From Laguncularia racemosa (Eukaryota > Streptophyta > Magnoliopsida > Myrtales > Combretaceae): 64,000 nt of DNA. Numbering within the stretch: position 1 is the first letter of the stretch; every line of letters starts with the position of its first letter. The position numbers were made by a program, and so were the translations under genes. The notes beneath the pieces were generated by a model. It was not told the DNA's origin. It worked only from the letters and a program-made list of their open reading frames with translations, and ran no database searches. The DNA lies in contig JBBMOL010000096.1 in the NCBI GenBank assembly GCA_037954665.1, forward strand, positions 1,674,001 to 1,738,000. Direction: 5' to 3'. Shown here piece by piece: positions 24,376 through 36,600 of this stretch.

Positions 24376-26407
24376 TATCGAGTCTAATTTTTTATTTTCC
24401 ATTTCTAATCCGATCTATACTAGACCATATACTCATCTAATGTAAACCCTCAACTTGAGTTAGGAATTTCATTTTATTTTGGAGTTGCCACCCAACTATG
24501 GTTGGGAAAGATTGAATTAGGACTAATTGAGCGGATTAATCCTAATTTAGACCACTAGTCAGTGAAATTTCCTCTTTTCATTTTTGTGAAAAGAGGAAAG
24601 GGAAAAACCAGAATTCCTAGGCTCAGAGGCTAACCTATTAAAACCCTAAGGTTACCACCCTATTCTCCTAAAATCTAAACCTTATCCAATTGTCTTTTAT
24701 TTTATTTTTGTTGTCTTTTTATTGTGTTTTTTAGTATGTTATTCTAAGAAAATGATTTTTTTTATTTTTTTTTAGAGTTGCCCTAAATGGGTACCTACGT
24801 ACCTGCTATTTAGGATCAAACGGGTCGTAATTCGCTTTTCCTAAAAAACTTTAATGTGTTTGTGAATTAATTATGAAATTAATTTTGGTTTACGTTTTTA
24901 TCATTTTAGTATTTTTCTGGAAAAATCTAAGCCTAAGCTTGATCATTTGATTTTTTGAAAAATAATAATTTTAAAGAAAAAAACCAATTTTTGATTTATT
25001 ATTAAAAAACATTTTTCTAAGTGATAAAAATTTATTTCTTTATTTTTCAACCTACTCTAATATTATTATTTTTTTATTTTTTATTAATTTTTTTTATTTT
25101 ATTTTTTATTAATTAATTAATTAAATTTTTTCCCTTATATTATTTATCTACCCTAAACTAAAAATCTAAATTTTACCATTTTTTTTCTAATATATCTTTA
25201 TCACTTTATTATTATTTAATTATTTTATAATTTTTCATTTTTTATTTTTATTTTTTTATTTTTTTTTATTATTTCACTATCATTTTCTACTAAATCCAAA
25301 AAAAAAAACTAATCTAAGTTCTAATATTTTTTCTATTTTTTGGAATTATAAATGACAAATAGATAAATAAATAAATTTAAAAAAATAAATTAAATAACTA
25401 AATAAATAAAAATTACAAAAAAAAATCAAAAAATCCAACTTACCTAGATCCGAGTCGGGTCGATCGGTCACGACGGCTGAGGGTAATCGTTGACGGCGTT
25501 CCGGCGGCCCTTCGAGGATGTTGAGGTGTCGTTTCCTAGGTTTTCGGGGGTGGGGAACTCAACTGTAACGGTGGATTTTTCCAAAAATGCCTCCTGGTGG
25601 CAGTTCGGTGCTTGATCGACGGTCGCGGCTTGGAAGAATCCGGCGAGGCTTCGATTTCTCTCTTTTTCTCACTTCTGATCCGTGATTCTGCTTCCTCCCT
25701 TCCTCCTCTATTTCTAGGCACAAGAAATCGAGCTGGATAAGCTCGGATTTCCTCCGATTGAGGCAAATTGGATTTCAGTTGAAAAACCCATCTCCGATTT
25801 GTGTAAATCCTTTGATTTCTTGCGATTTGATTCCAATTGGATGATGTTTATCCTATTTTAGTTAAAGATTTGTTGGATTTGTGCAAAAAATTGAATCAAA
25901 ACGGCCGAAATGCGATTTTTCCCCTGCTGACGACAATCTCGGACGAAGGTTGAAGATGATCACGCGCTCAGTGCGTGTGCCCATTCCAGCCAATCAACTG
26001 CTGACACGTGTCCCAAGCGATGAAAAAAAATTGCAAAACGCGGAATCTGCCTCCCCTACGTTTCAAACCCGTAACCTAACCCCCTCCCGCGTGCATAGGA
26101 CGGTGACTTGGACCAGCTAGGCTAGCCCACTTACTCGATTTTTTTATTTTCACAATTTGCATATATGCAATGCGATTTTTTATTATTTTTGTATTTTTTG
26201 AAATTTCAAAAATTTGTAAAAATTACTTAATCCCTTTTATTACTATTTCTGTAATTATTTTCCAAAATTGATGTATTTTTCCTATTTATTTTATTTTTTG
26301 AATATTTTTCCTATTTTTGCTAAATTAGAAAAAAAAATGTAAAAAAAAATAGAAAATTTTGATAATTGATTATTATTGATTATTATGGCAAAAATGGGGT
26401 GTTTACA
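24376..26407 (-). repeat. Solo LTR of a Tat/Ogre-like gypsy element
   Basis: A 2032-base sequence flanked by the 5-base duplication CTCCC (24371-24375 and 26408-26412). On the minus strand it starts TGTAAACACCCCATTTTTG and ends GACTCGATA (the terminal CA has mutated to TA). No internal element sequence is present, so it is a solo LTR formed by recombination between two LTRs. It is closely related to 45077-47137. Confidence 0.95.
26040..26126 (-). other. tRNA-like (pol III A and B box) segment inside the solo LTR
   Basis: On the minus strand TAGCCTAGCTGG agrees at all 12 positions with the internal promoter A box TRGCNNAGYNGG. A B-box-like GGGTTTGAAACG follows about 56 bases on (8 of 11 positions). 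The same layout occurs in the other 2 kb solo LTR near 46790-46870. It may be a captured tRNA or SINE piece; there is no complete cloverleaf, so it is not called a tRNA gene. Confidence 0.5.
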
Positions 26408-27486
26408 CTCCCTTGAGTTAATTAATTAATAAACTTATACAGAATAGTGGAGACCTCTCCCTCACTATCACCCTATAAGATTTCATTAAGCTCACAATTC
26501 CCAAATAAAGATTAACTCTTTATGTAGAAAATTGAAGTCTCCCTACCTCTAGGTAAAACATGCAATATTTCTATTCATGAAGATCTATCCTATTAGATGA
26601 GACCTCTCTCTATCTAACAAGAATCTTACATGTAATCAATACATGTGCATAAATTAACTACACAGCAATAAAACACATGAATAGATACAAAGACATAAAC
26701 TTTTAATTAATCAATAAGTAATTCAATCAAATGGTTTAGAGTTTTACAAAATACAAGGCATATAAATCTACCCCTCCATAGAATCTACAATAATAACAAG
26801 AAAACTAAAGAAGTAATAATGACTCATGATGAAAAGAATAAACTCCCATAATCTTTTTGTGATTTCCAATAATGCTTCGGTGATTTTGCTCTTTAAAATG
26901 CATGAATTTGCTCTCTTAGGATTTTTAGAGTGGCTATGAAAGAAAATAAAATCAGATCCTTAATTTTTGTAATAAAAGCGAGTATTTATAGTCTAGGAAA
27001 TATTGTAGCATGCACGGCCTAGTGCACACCCATGCTCGAGGCTGTGTACTCTAGAAAAACGTAAAATTTTAACATTCCGAGTTCTGCACGGCCTCCTAAA
27101 CGGCTATGCTCAGGGTTGTACACTCCAAAATTCCCGCAGTTTTTTCTCTGAGCAGATTTTTTGCTTCAACACTACTCTCTACACCCTTTATGCAACAGAG
27201 AGGACACAATTTCATGATGCATTATGATCACTTTTTGCTCTCCAACACTAGCATCAACACGGCCATGCTGAAAGTTGTGCACACGTGAAAATCACATTTT
27301 CTCATATTTTGCTAGATTTTGCCTCATTTTCGCTCGAATCTTCTTTAAATCTTTAATTTGCACTCTTTAAACCCTGAAATCGAATATTAAGCAATTAAGT
27401 ATCTTTTTCTTAATAAATTCACAAAAAATTTACAAAAAAATCATATTAAATAAATACTATAAATAAGGTTCTTTTAACACTTATCA

Positions 27487-28120
27487 TTGGTGGTTTAACT
27501 TGCTCTACTCGATGTATTGGCTGTCTCGAGTAAGTATGTACGGTTGGAGACTCTTCTTCCGATACTTCATCTCCCTTGTTCTCACTTTCCTTATTTTCCA
27601 CATTAGAACTCTCCTTGTTATTGCTACTCTCCTACTCAACATCCATTCTACCATCGATGTCGGTTGCAGCCTCCGCTCCCACATAAACCATGTATGGATC
27701 CTGTATGTCTGGATGTTGTAATACTATAGTAACTGCTCTATCTATTTCATCCTTATCATTCACTTCCATCAGGGTTGGAATTGCGAGTTGAAATGTCGAC
27801 AGCTCCAACTGCATTTATGCAATGTCATGTGACGAATGTAGCTGATTGCTTGTATTGAATGTCTACCTTACTGAGGGGCCCCTCGAAATGTCAGAAATTC
27901 TGATGAATAATTGTTATATGCCACGATCTCTATATGATTCAACCATTTCAATAAAATTTTCAACATTTTTGTCGTCTCTAATGATAAGAATCAAAATCCT
28001 ACAAGACCAATCATTAGGGCAAGAGCCAAAGGATTTCAAATCTTGGCGATAAGGGTCCTCTTTGAACAAACTGACCTCGAAATTATTTATATACTAACCT
28101 CTTTTCTATTACTTATGTAT
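27487..28120 (-). pseudogene. MULE-1 transposase gene, 5' part
   Basis: On the minus strand the segment 27632-27814 reads MQLELSTFQLAIPTL and then QDPYMVYVGAEAATD, a region that precedes the MuDR domain in plant MULE proteins. It is acidic and Ser/Glu-rich downstream (EVSEEESPTVH). The frame continues across the Athila insertion into 17599. I could not find a terminal inverted repeat upstream of it. Confidence 0.7.
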
Positions 28121-28159
28121 TGTGTATTCCAGCAGACATATTTATCGAGTTTTATAGGG

Positions 28160-28885
28160 TGATGGACAAACTCACTAAGACTCAACTTACGGGTTATTTA
28201 TGGACTGACCTAAACCGAAGATGAGTTGAACCAATGAATTTAATTGAAGAACCGGCTCGTTGAAGACTATTTTTGTACTTGTTATTTTTATCTTTGAACT
28301 GGTTATTTTGTAAGCATTTTGGACATTTTATTTCGTTGTAATTGTTGTATTTAAGACCGGTCACACTAAGTGGCATAGACGTAATTGTTTTGTCATTTTA
28401 ACCCTAAATGGAGCAATTATAAATATTTGCTAAAGTAGGGTTTGTAGAAGCCTTTGGAGAGATAAAATTTCTACCCCTTTCATGTGAGATTTAGGATTTC
28501 TTGCTCTAATTTCATAAGACTCTTATCAATTCTTCAAGGATTGTGACAAGTGGAAACTTAAGGATTTGTGAGTAATATCAATTCCCTAAGTTGATTCCAA
28601 TTCCTACTATTGTGTTATATATACTTGTAATTGGTTGTTCTATTTATTCTTGTTATCACACCATTTTAGGATTCTTTTTCCATTATTGGATTCATGTAAT
28701 TTTAGTGGAATTAGATCCTAAATTGTGTTGTTATTAATGATTACTCAATTGCTATTGGATTGTCATTTGCGTGGAAGCCATTCATGCTTAAGGGATTCAT
28801 GCCATTTTTTTTTTTTTTGTAGATTTGGTGATTGGATTGTTCCATTTAATCTTGTGTTGTGTGCTTGATCCTATTAAGCACATCA
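28160..28885 (+). repeat. Possible LTR fragment, copia-like
   Basis: The segment starts TGATGG and ends CATCA, has a TATA-like ATTATAAATA near 28420, and is followed after 5 bases by a Met-tRNA primer-like site. No gag or pol follows, and a partner LTR is not visible. It could equally be part of the MULE's captured flank. Confidence 0.4.
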
Positions 28886-28890
28886 TTATC

Positions 28891-28903
28891 TGGTATCAAA
28901 GCT
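28891..28903 (+). other. Primer binding site-like motif, initiator Met-tRNA
   Basis: TGGTATCAAAGCT differs at one position from the consensus TGGTATCAGAGC seen in the copia element at 32198. Confidence 0.45.
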
Positions 28904-30199
28904 ACTTGTTTTACAAATTGGAATCATAAGGGATTAGGGTTCACGCTACTTGTGGACTTAGATTTAGTGGTTGGAGTTGTTTCAATTGATTGCGTGTATG
29001 TGCTTAGATCCTTCAATCATTTAGACACATCATCTGATTGCCATCAATGCATAACATGTATTGCCCTCATGAAACATAGGATGCTTGTGAATTATCTCAA
29101 CCCCACTTCAGTTAAATCAACTCCGTTGCTGTGACATATTCTATATAAAAATTTGTTATAGTTGACGTTTTTCTTCATTTTCAACTTCTTTACCAAATCC
29201 TTATCATACTCTGGCCCTCAATTACCGGCCATAATATTTTCAAATGCATAGATCATCAACTTCATATAATCAGCCATTATTTTCTATTCACAGTATATAT
29301 AAATTATAAGCTTTTAAATAAATATGAAAATTTCCAATAACAACATTCTAAAAATTAAAAAATAAATTAATTTCCATAACATTTCAAATATTAATTTTTT
29401 TCTCCATTATTACCAAATGATTTTTTTTTTAAATTTGTCATATGTTATTTTTTAATAATATTTTCGCTACTAAAAATTCCAATCATTTTTATATCATTTT
29501 ACAATACTTTAAAAATTATTTCATATTTCAAATAATACAAATTTTCATCAGAATAATTTTTTTATATTTTCAATAACAACATTCATAATATTTATACAAA
29601 AAAAATTCGTGTCATTTCTAATTTTAATTTTAATTTTTCTCTCATTATTTCCAAATAATTTTTTTCTAAATATTTGTCTAAAATTATTTTTTAATAATAT
29701 TTTTCCACTAAATATTTCAAAATTTTCTGTATTATTTTATAATACTGCAAAAATTATTCCACATTCTTTACGATAACAAATTCACATTCTAATACAAAAA
29801 TTAATATTACATATTACGCATTGCAACATCTATATAAATCATATTTAATAAATTATAATATAACAATACCCAGTAATATTTTCTATAAAATATACAATTA
29901 TACTAATATTTTTCTAAAATTTTATATAAAAAAAAATAAAAAAAAACTTCAACTTTTCTATAAAAAAAAATACCACAATTGATTAGCTGTTCAAAAACTA
30001 CTTAGATCTAGGCAAATCTTTTCTTTTCTATGCAAAATCACTTTTTCTTCTTCCTCTTTCCTACGTGCGAACAAAAGAAAAATTAGATTTGGGTGGATAT
30101 TTTCTATATATTGTGTGTTTCTGACTGTTAGTATATTTATATTTTTTTTTAGTTTCTGTACTGTTATCACGTGATTTTTGTTTTTAAATCTATGGTAAG
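28904..30199. other. AT-rich intergenic stretch
   Basis: No gene is visible. 28795-28905 and 28930-29040 look like diverged direct copies of about 135 bases. From 29280 to 29960 the sequence is very AT-rich with A-runs and no coherent frame. Confidence 0.5.
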
Positions 30200-30370
30200 T
30201 GTAAATAGAATATAAACTAAAGGCACAGACTATGTTTGCGTCTTTAGTATATAATTTTTCAGTATCCTTAAAATCATATACGTGATCCGTATATTCGAAA
30301 TCTATTTTAGTATTAATTTTTATGAATATAATATTTATATAATTTTTTTTTTTCAAAAGTGATAATATTT
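30200..30370 (+). repeat. Unclassified repeat, inverted relative to 42988-43150
   Basis: The reverse complement of this stretch aligns with 42988-43150 over about 160 bases, sharing blocks such as ACTTAAATATTATCA and a central TACGGATCA(C/T)GTATATGA-like core. It carries no protein I recognise and lies just upstream of the SHW1 promoter region. Its class is unknown. Confidence 0.6.
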
Positions 30371-30384
30371 AAGTAAGTAACTCG

Positions 30385-30640
30385 ATTTTGGTATATGCTT
30401 ATGTTTATAATTTAAAAAAAAGTGTTTATTTTGTATTTAAACATATATTTATAAAGGGAAAAAAAAATAAGGCAACAAAGGGAAAGAAAACTCCAGGGCA
30501 ATATTTCCATTGGGTCGATGCGAAGAAGAAGAAGGGCTCCACTTCCTCTTCCTCTTTTGGCTCAGGAAAGAGCGACCTAAACGCATCGGAGCAACAATCA
30601 AGCATCACTTCCATTTCCATGGCATAGTATATAATATGTA
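30385..30640 (+). promoter_or_regulatory. SHW1-like 5' flank and leader with minimal upstream ORF
   Basis: The 256 bases before the start codon are kept in the duplicate at 55992-56250 at about 96% by eye over the last 170. A two-codon ORF ATG-GCA-TAG lies at 30619-30627, 13 bases before the main ATG and in another frame; the duplicate keeps it. GAAGAAGAAG repeats at 30522 differ by one triplet between copies. The TATATAATAT at 30628 is too close to the ATG to be a TATA box. Confidence 0.55.
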
Positions 30641-33600
30641 ATGGCAGTTTCAATTCCATCTCCACTCGGACTTACTCCATCAATTCTCTCTTTTCCTCTC
30701 TTCTCTCAATCCCACAAGCCTCACTCTCACACAGTTTCTCTTACTACCCATGATCTCTCTTTCTCTTCCACTCTTAATCTCACCTTCCATTACCACTCTC
30801 CACTCCGAGCCACAAGACGCTCTACTTCTACTCCCGACTTCCCTCAGGTCACATCTCTCTCTTTCAACACGCTAATAATTATTGACCATCAAACCCATCT
30901 TTTCTATTTTGTTGATTAGTCTTTAGGGTTTTATCTGGTGTAGGATGGTATTGGTGATTTAGCGGAGGGAACTCGAAAGTGGGCCCGCTCGATCGATTCG
31001 ATTTATAATGATGATGATGCGGAGAATTTTGATGATGACGATGATGAAGAAGAAGAAGACACGAGTTTGGATCTATTAGTTAGGTTTGTTCAGAATGTGT
31101 TTAGGAAAATATCTAAGAGAGCGAGAAAGGCAGTACGATCAGTTTTGCCTCATTCCATTTCTTCTAAATTGGTATGATATATTGCATCTCTCTCTTTAAA
31201 ATGTGTCGACAATCTGATTAATATGGAATGAGTTAAATCGTGGAGCTTTCTTTGAGTTGCTCTCTTACACGTGCAATCGAAATTCTTTTTGCTCCATTAA
31301 AATTCAGTAATATGTTAATTGCTATGTTATTATGGCACAAACAGGCTGTACCATGATGTATCCATCACTTTGTGTATCTAGAATTAAAACGAATCCTCCT
31401 CACTCTATTCTTTTATAAATGCTCAATTTTGCAGTTAAAGAAGTATTATATTTGGTTTTTTCCAGGATCACAATAACAAATGAAAGCGAGGTACATTCCT
31501 TAATGAAAATGCGATTTCCATTGATGCAGGTCGGTTTTTCTGTAAATGGAGTGTTGGTTTTGGCATTTTTATGGGTTTTGAAGGCTTTTCTAGAGGTAAT
31601 TGGACATGCATTTGACTTTTTTTACAATGTTGTTGAGTATGCTATGCTCTTACAAGCAATGAAACTATGTTGTAGAAGAAGAGTTTTTCATACTATTATA
31701 ATGGTGAATAATTCTGAGCTCTCTTGGTTTTTACATTGTCATTAAATCATATAAGTAGGCTAGATTGTACTGTTATGAATCTATCTTGAAATGTCTAGTT
31801 TCGAATGTCTCCTACAATACGTATGCAAGGTTTTTATTTAAATCTGACATTGGAAGTTGTAACCAGTCGGTAGCTGACTGACGTGAATCTACTTCATATT
31901 TCTCTGGTAAAATGAGCAGAAACAAGATTTACTTAGCTATCTTGGTCTTGGTGGTTCTGACTTCAGCTTAATCACATCATCTTCATGGAGATTTAGCTTA
32001 ACCTCATCAGTTTGTCATCATTTCTTTTGTTATAATATGTATATTAATGTATAATATTCTACATTAATGTGTATTATTAACTAGCTATTATTAGAGGATC
32101 TTATTTCCTAAAATAGATAGATCAATCTTGTATATATAGACATCAATTCCTATATGAAAATGCAATGAAATAAGATTAGTATTTCTTTCAAATTACATGG
32201 TATCAGAGCCATAGGTATATGTAAGGAAAAAAAAAAAAAAAAAAATTCCGTCTTGTCCTGTGAACAAGGACGTGCTGCCCTTGAGAGCAAGCACTGTTGG
32301 GATCTTTTTTTTTCATCACCACCAGTCTAGGAGGAAAGACCAGCCTCCGACCGGCCGAACCCCGAAACCAAAGCCCCAGACGACCGGCGCATGAGCACTT
32401 TAGGGTTTCGCTTTCCCCTTCCGTTGACGGCGCGTGGGGGCGCGTGTGTCGACTCTTCACCCACCAGAAGCTTCGACGCGCTATTGGTAAGTCTGTTCTA
32501 CTCTCCTTTGGTGTTGCATTGGTTGAATATATCATCTTGGGAAGCGGGTTTTGTTGTGGTTGTCGGAGTTGGTCGCGTTGGTTCACCGGAGTCATTTTGG
32601 CTTGTCGGAGTTGATTGAGTTGGTGCGTTTCGAAGTTGTCGTTCGGCTTGTGTGGGTCTTCTTGTGGATTAGATTAGTGCGGTGTTGTGTTTCGTGGCCG
32701 ACGACATGTTGGTCTTAGTGTCTGTTGGTTGACGTTTGTGGGTCAATCTCGTCGGAGGCTTGGATTTTACATTTTTTCCGGGTACACTGTGATTGGCTAT
32801 TTTTTCTTTGTTACTATTGTGAGAATTTTTCTTTTTCTGTTTGAAATGGATGATAAAAGCTTAAAATCTCCGGTTGTTAATATGATTCCTGTGACAACTA
32901 AGATCACGGAACATAAACTTAATGAGAATAATTTTATGGCTTGGAGCAAAACGGTGCCAGTATATTTGCGAAGTATTGAAAAAGAAGACCATCTTACTGA
33001 AGATCCACCGAATGATAACACTAGACAAGTATGGTTGCGTGATGATGCTAGGATATTTTTGTAGCTTAGAAATTCCATTGATAATGAGATTATCAATCTG
33101 GTTGATCATTGTGAATATGTTGAAGAGTTGATAAGTTACTTGAAATCTATATATTCTGGAAAGGGGAATATTTCTCGTATCTATGAGGTCTGCAAAGGTT
33201 TTTATCGTACTGAACAACAAGAGTTGTCCCTTACTGCTTATCTTATGAGCTTCAAGAAAACATATGAGGAACTGAATGCCTTATTGCCATTTAGCCCTGA
33301 TGTGAAAGTACAGTAGACTCAACGAGAACAAATGGCAGTAATGAGTTTTTTAGCAGGTCTTCATCCAGAATTTGATGTTGTCAAATCTCAGATCCTCTCT
33401 GGTCCTGAGATTTCCTTTTTGCAGGAAACCTTTACTCGAATACTTCGCACAGAAAATACGTTATCTGTTGCTCCTTCTCATCCTATTAGTGCTCTTGTCA
33501 GCCAAAATACAGGTCGCTCTTCCACCTATAGGAAAGAGGGGGATGATATTCGTGGGCATAATTCAGGGGGAGTTGTGTGCTATTATTGTCATGAGTCGGG

Positions 33601-36600
33601 TCATACGAAGCGCACTTGTAAGAAATTGCAAAATCGCAACCTAAGGAAACCTTTTGCACACATTGCCTCCACTAACTCTACTGATGGCTCTTCCTCTGAG
33701 AAGAAAATTACAGTCTCTACAGATAAATTTGCAAAATTTACTTAGTACCAGGAGGCATTAAAGGCTTCATTTCATCATGTGTCCACCATTGCTGAGACAA
33801 GTAAACCCAACACATGTCTCCTTTCCTCATCTTCCAACTGGGTCATAGATTCTGGTGCCACAGATCACATGACGAGTAATCTAAATCTCTTCTCAACTTA
33901 TCAACCATACACATTCCCTACAAATGTTACTCTTGCTGATGGTTCTAAGTCATGTGTTCTTGGCTTTGGCACTATTAATCCCACTTCTCAGATTTCCCTA
34001 TCTTCTGTTTTAAGTTTACCATAGTTTTCCTTTAACTTACTATCTGTGAGCAAACTCACTTGTGCTATGAATTGTTGTATCTCCTTTTTTCCCGATCATT
34101 GTCTATTTCAGGATCTTATGACGAAGAAGATTATTGGTAAAGGACATGAGTTGGGAGGTCTCTATATCTTGGATACTCAGGTGCCTAAGTCTGTTGCATG
34201 TTCCAGTTTTCAGACACCGTTTGAAGCACACCGCCGAATGGGCCATCCCTCTTTGCCTGTGTTGAAAAAGCTCTTTCCTCATTTTAATAATGTCTCTAGC
34301 TTAGAGTGAGTCATGTCACTTTACAAAGCACCATCGTTTATCTTATGTTCCTCGAGTCAATAAAAGGGCAAGTGTACCATTTGAATTAGTTCATTCTGAT
34401 GTATGGGATTCCTGTCCTATTATGTCACAGACTGGTTTCAAATACTTTGTTACTTTTGTGGATGATTTTTTTCGCATGACTTGGCTTTATCTTATGAAAA
34501 GTCGTTCTGAGGTATTTTCCCATTTTACTAGTTTTTGTGCTGAAATCCAAACACAATTCAATATCTCTGTCCAAACCTTAAGAAGTGATAATGCCAAAGA
34601 ATATTTGTCTCACTCATTTCAGACATATGTGATTTAAAATGGCATCATTCATCAGTCCTCATGTGTTGATACACCTTCTCAAAATGGAGTGGCTGAAAGG
34701 AAGAACAGACATCTCCTTGAGACAGCGAGAGCCCTCTTATTTCAAATGAATGTTCCTAAACGGTTTTGGGCCAATGCAGTATCTACTGCTTGTTTCTTGA
34801 TTAATCGTTTACCTTCATCTGTTCTTCAGGGTGAAACTCCATACAAAGTATTGTTTCCTACAAAACCATTGTTTCCTATTGAACCAAGGATATTTGGTAG
34901 TCTCTGCTTTGTTCGTGATGTCCGTCCCCAAATAACAAAATTAGATCCTAAGTCTCTCAAATGTGTCTTTTTGGGTTACTCTAGGGTTCAAAAGGGATAT
35001 CGGTGTTATTGCCCTCATCTTGATAAGTATCTGGTGTCAACTGATGTTTCATTTGTAGAAAACAATCCGTTTTTTCCATCACCTATTGGAACACCAACAC
35101 CGGATGAGGATGATGATATATTGATTTATCATATTACTTATCCGTCTCCGCCGCCACCTCCACCACAACCTCCTATTTGACATGTCTACTCTAGACGGAG
35201 AAACCTACCTGCTTCATGTCTTGAACCATCCTCTTCTTCCTCATCGGATCCAGCTCCAGACGATCTTGATCTTCCTATTGCTCTTCAGAAGGGTACACGT
35301 CACTGTACCTATCCTATTTCGTCCTTTGTTTCCTATGATAACTTATCATCATCATCATCTTCATTTATTGCATCACTTGATACTGTGACAATTCCTAAAT
35401 CTATTCATGTGGCCCTTTCTCATCCCGGTTGGCGTGATGCTATGATCGAAGAAATGACTACCTTAGATACTAATGGCACTTGGGATCTCGTGAATTTGCC
35501 CGTAGACAAGAAGGCAATTGGTTGTAAATGAGTGTTTTCTGTTAAGGTTAATCCTGACGACTCAGTAGCTCGGTTAAAAGCTCGTTTTGTCGCTAAAGGT
35601 TACGCTCAAAACTATGGCGTTGATTACTCTGACACATTCTCCCCTATGGCTAAGATGACTGCTGTTCAATTATTTATCTCTTTAGCTGCTACTAATCATT
35701 GGCCGCTCTTCTAGTTAGACATTAAAAATGCCTTCTTACATGGCGATTTGCAGGAAGAAGTATACATGGAGCAACCACCTGGGTTTGTTGCTCAGGGAGA
35801 GTCGGGTAAAGTCTGTCGTCTTCGGAAATCCTTATATGGATTGAAACAGAGCCCTCGTGCTTGGTTTGGGAAATTCAGTCAGGCTGTTGAGACATTTGGT
35901 CTTAGCAAGTGTAGATCTGATCACTCGGTATTCTTTAAGTGTTCTGATTCCGGTATGATTCTTCTTATTGTATATGTTGATGACATTATCATTACAAGAA
36001 GTGACAGTGCAGGAATCTCATCGTTGAAGTCATTTCTTCACACACAGTTTCATAACAAGGATTTGGGATTATTGAAATATTTCTTGGGGATTGAATTGAC
36101 GAGTAAGAAAGGCATTTTCTTCTCTCAACAGAAATATGTGCTTGACTTATTAACAGAGACGGGCAAATTAGGTGCTAAGCCGTGTAGCACACCCATGCTC
36201 CCTAATATGCAGCTAACTAAAGAGGGTAAGTTATTTCAGGATCTAGAGAGGTATAGACGTTTAGTTGGGAAATTAAATTATCTCACAGTGACTCGTCCCG
36301 ATATTGTTTATCCCGTAAGTGTGGTAAGTTAGTTTATGTCCTCTCCTACCATGCATCATTGGGCAGCTTTGGAGCAAATTCTGTGTTACCTGAAAGGTGC
36401 CCCAAGACGTGGTTTAGTTTATGGTAGTCAGGGATATAATCATATTGAGTGTTTCTCAGATGCAGATTAGGCAGGATCCAAAATAAACAGAAGATCCACC
36501 ACTGGGTATTGTGTGTTTGTGGGTGGAAACCTGGTCTCTTGGAAAAGCAAGAAACAACATGTTGTGTCTCGCTCAAGTGCAAAGTCGGAATATAGGGCTA

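Larger units (their letters stand above)
17600..27486 (-). mobile_element. Athila-like Ty3/gypsy element with large pol deletion
   Basis: LTRs of about 1.45 kb (TGATGG...TTATCA) lie at 17600-19046 and 23991-27486, the latter split by a solo LTR. The minus-strand interior has an Asp-tRNA primer site, gag, protease and an integrase tail, followed by 2 kb of spacer. Flanks TTAGT (17595-17599) and TTGGT (27487-27491) look like a target duplication with one change, and the MULE reading frame resumes on both sides. Reverse transcriptase, RNase H and the integrase core are gone, so the copy is non-autonomous. Confidence 0.9.
23991..27486 (-). repeat. 5' LTR of Athila-like element, split by a solo LTR
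   Basis: The LTR halves are 23991-24375 and 26408-27486. Removing the insert and one CTCCC copy restores continuity with the intact LTR at 17600-19046, where the empty site reads AATTACTTCCTCAAG. Confidence 0.92.

Noticed and set aside
29991..30356. 121-codon minus-strand frame near the SHW1 flank
   Set aside because: It overlaps the unclassified inverted repeat; the second copy has stops in the same frame, so coding is not supported.
30628..30637. TATATAATAT as TATA box of SHW1
   Set aside because: It is 4 bases before the start codon, too close to serve as a TATA box for this ORF.
32203..32618. Open frames in the copia leader
   Set aside because: They lie between primer site and gag on both strands and have no gag-like sequence.
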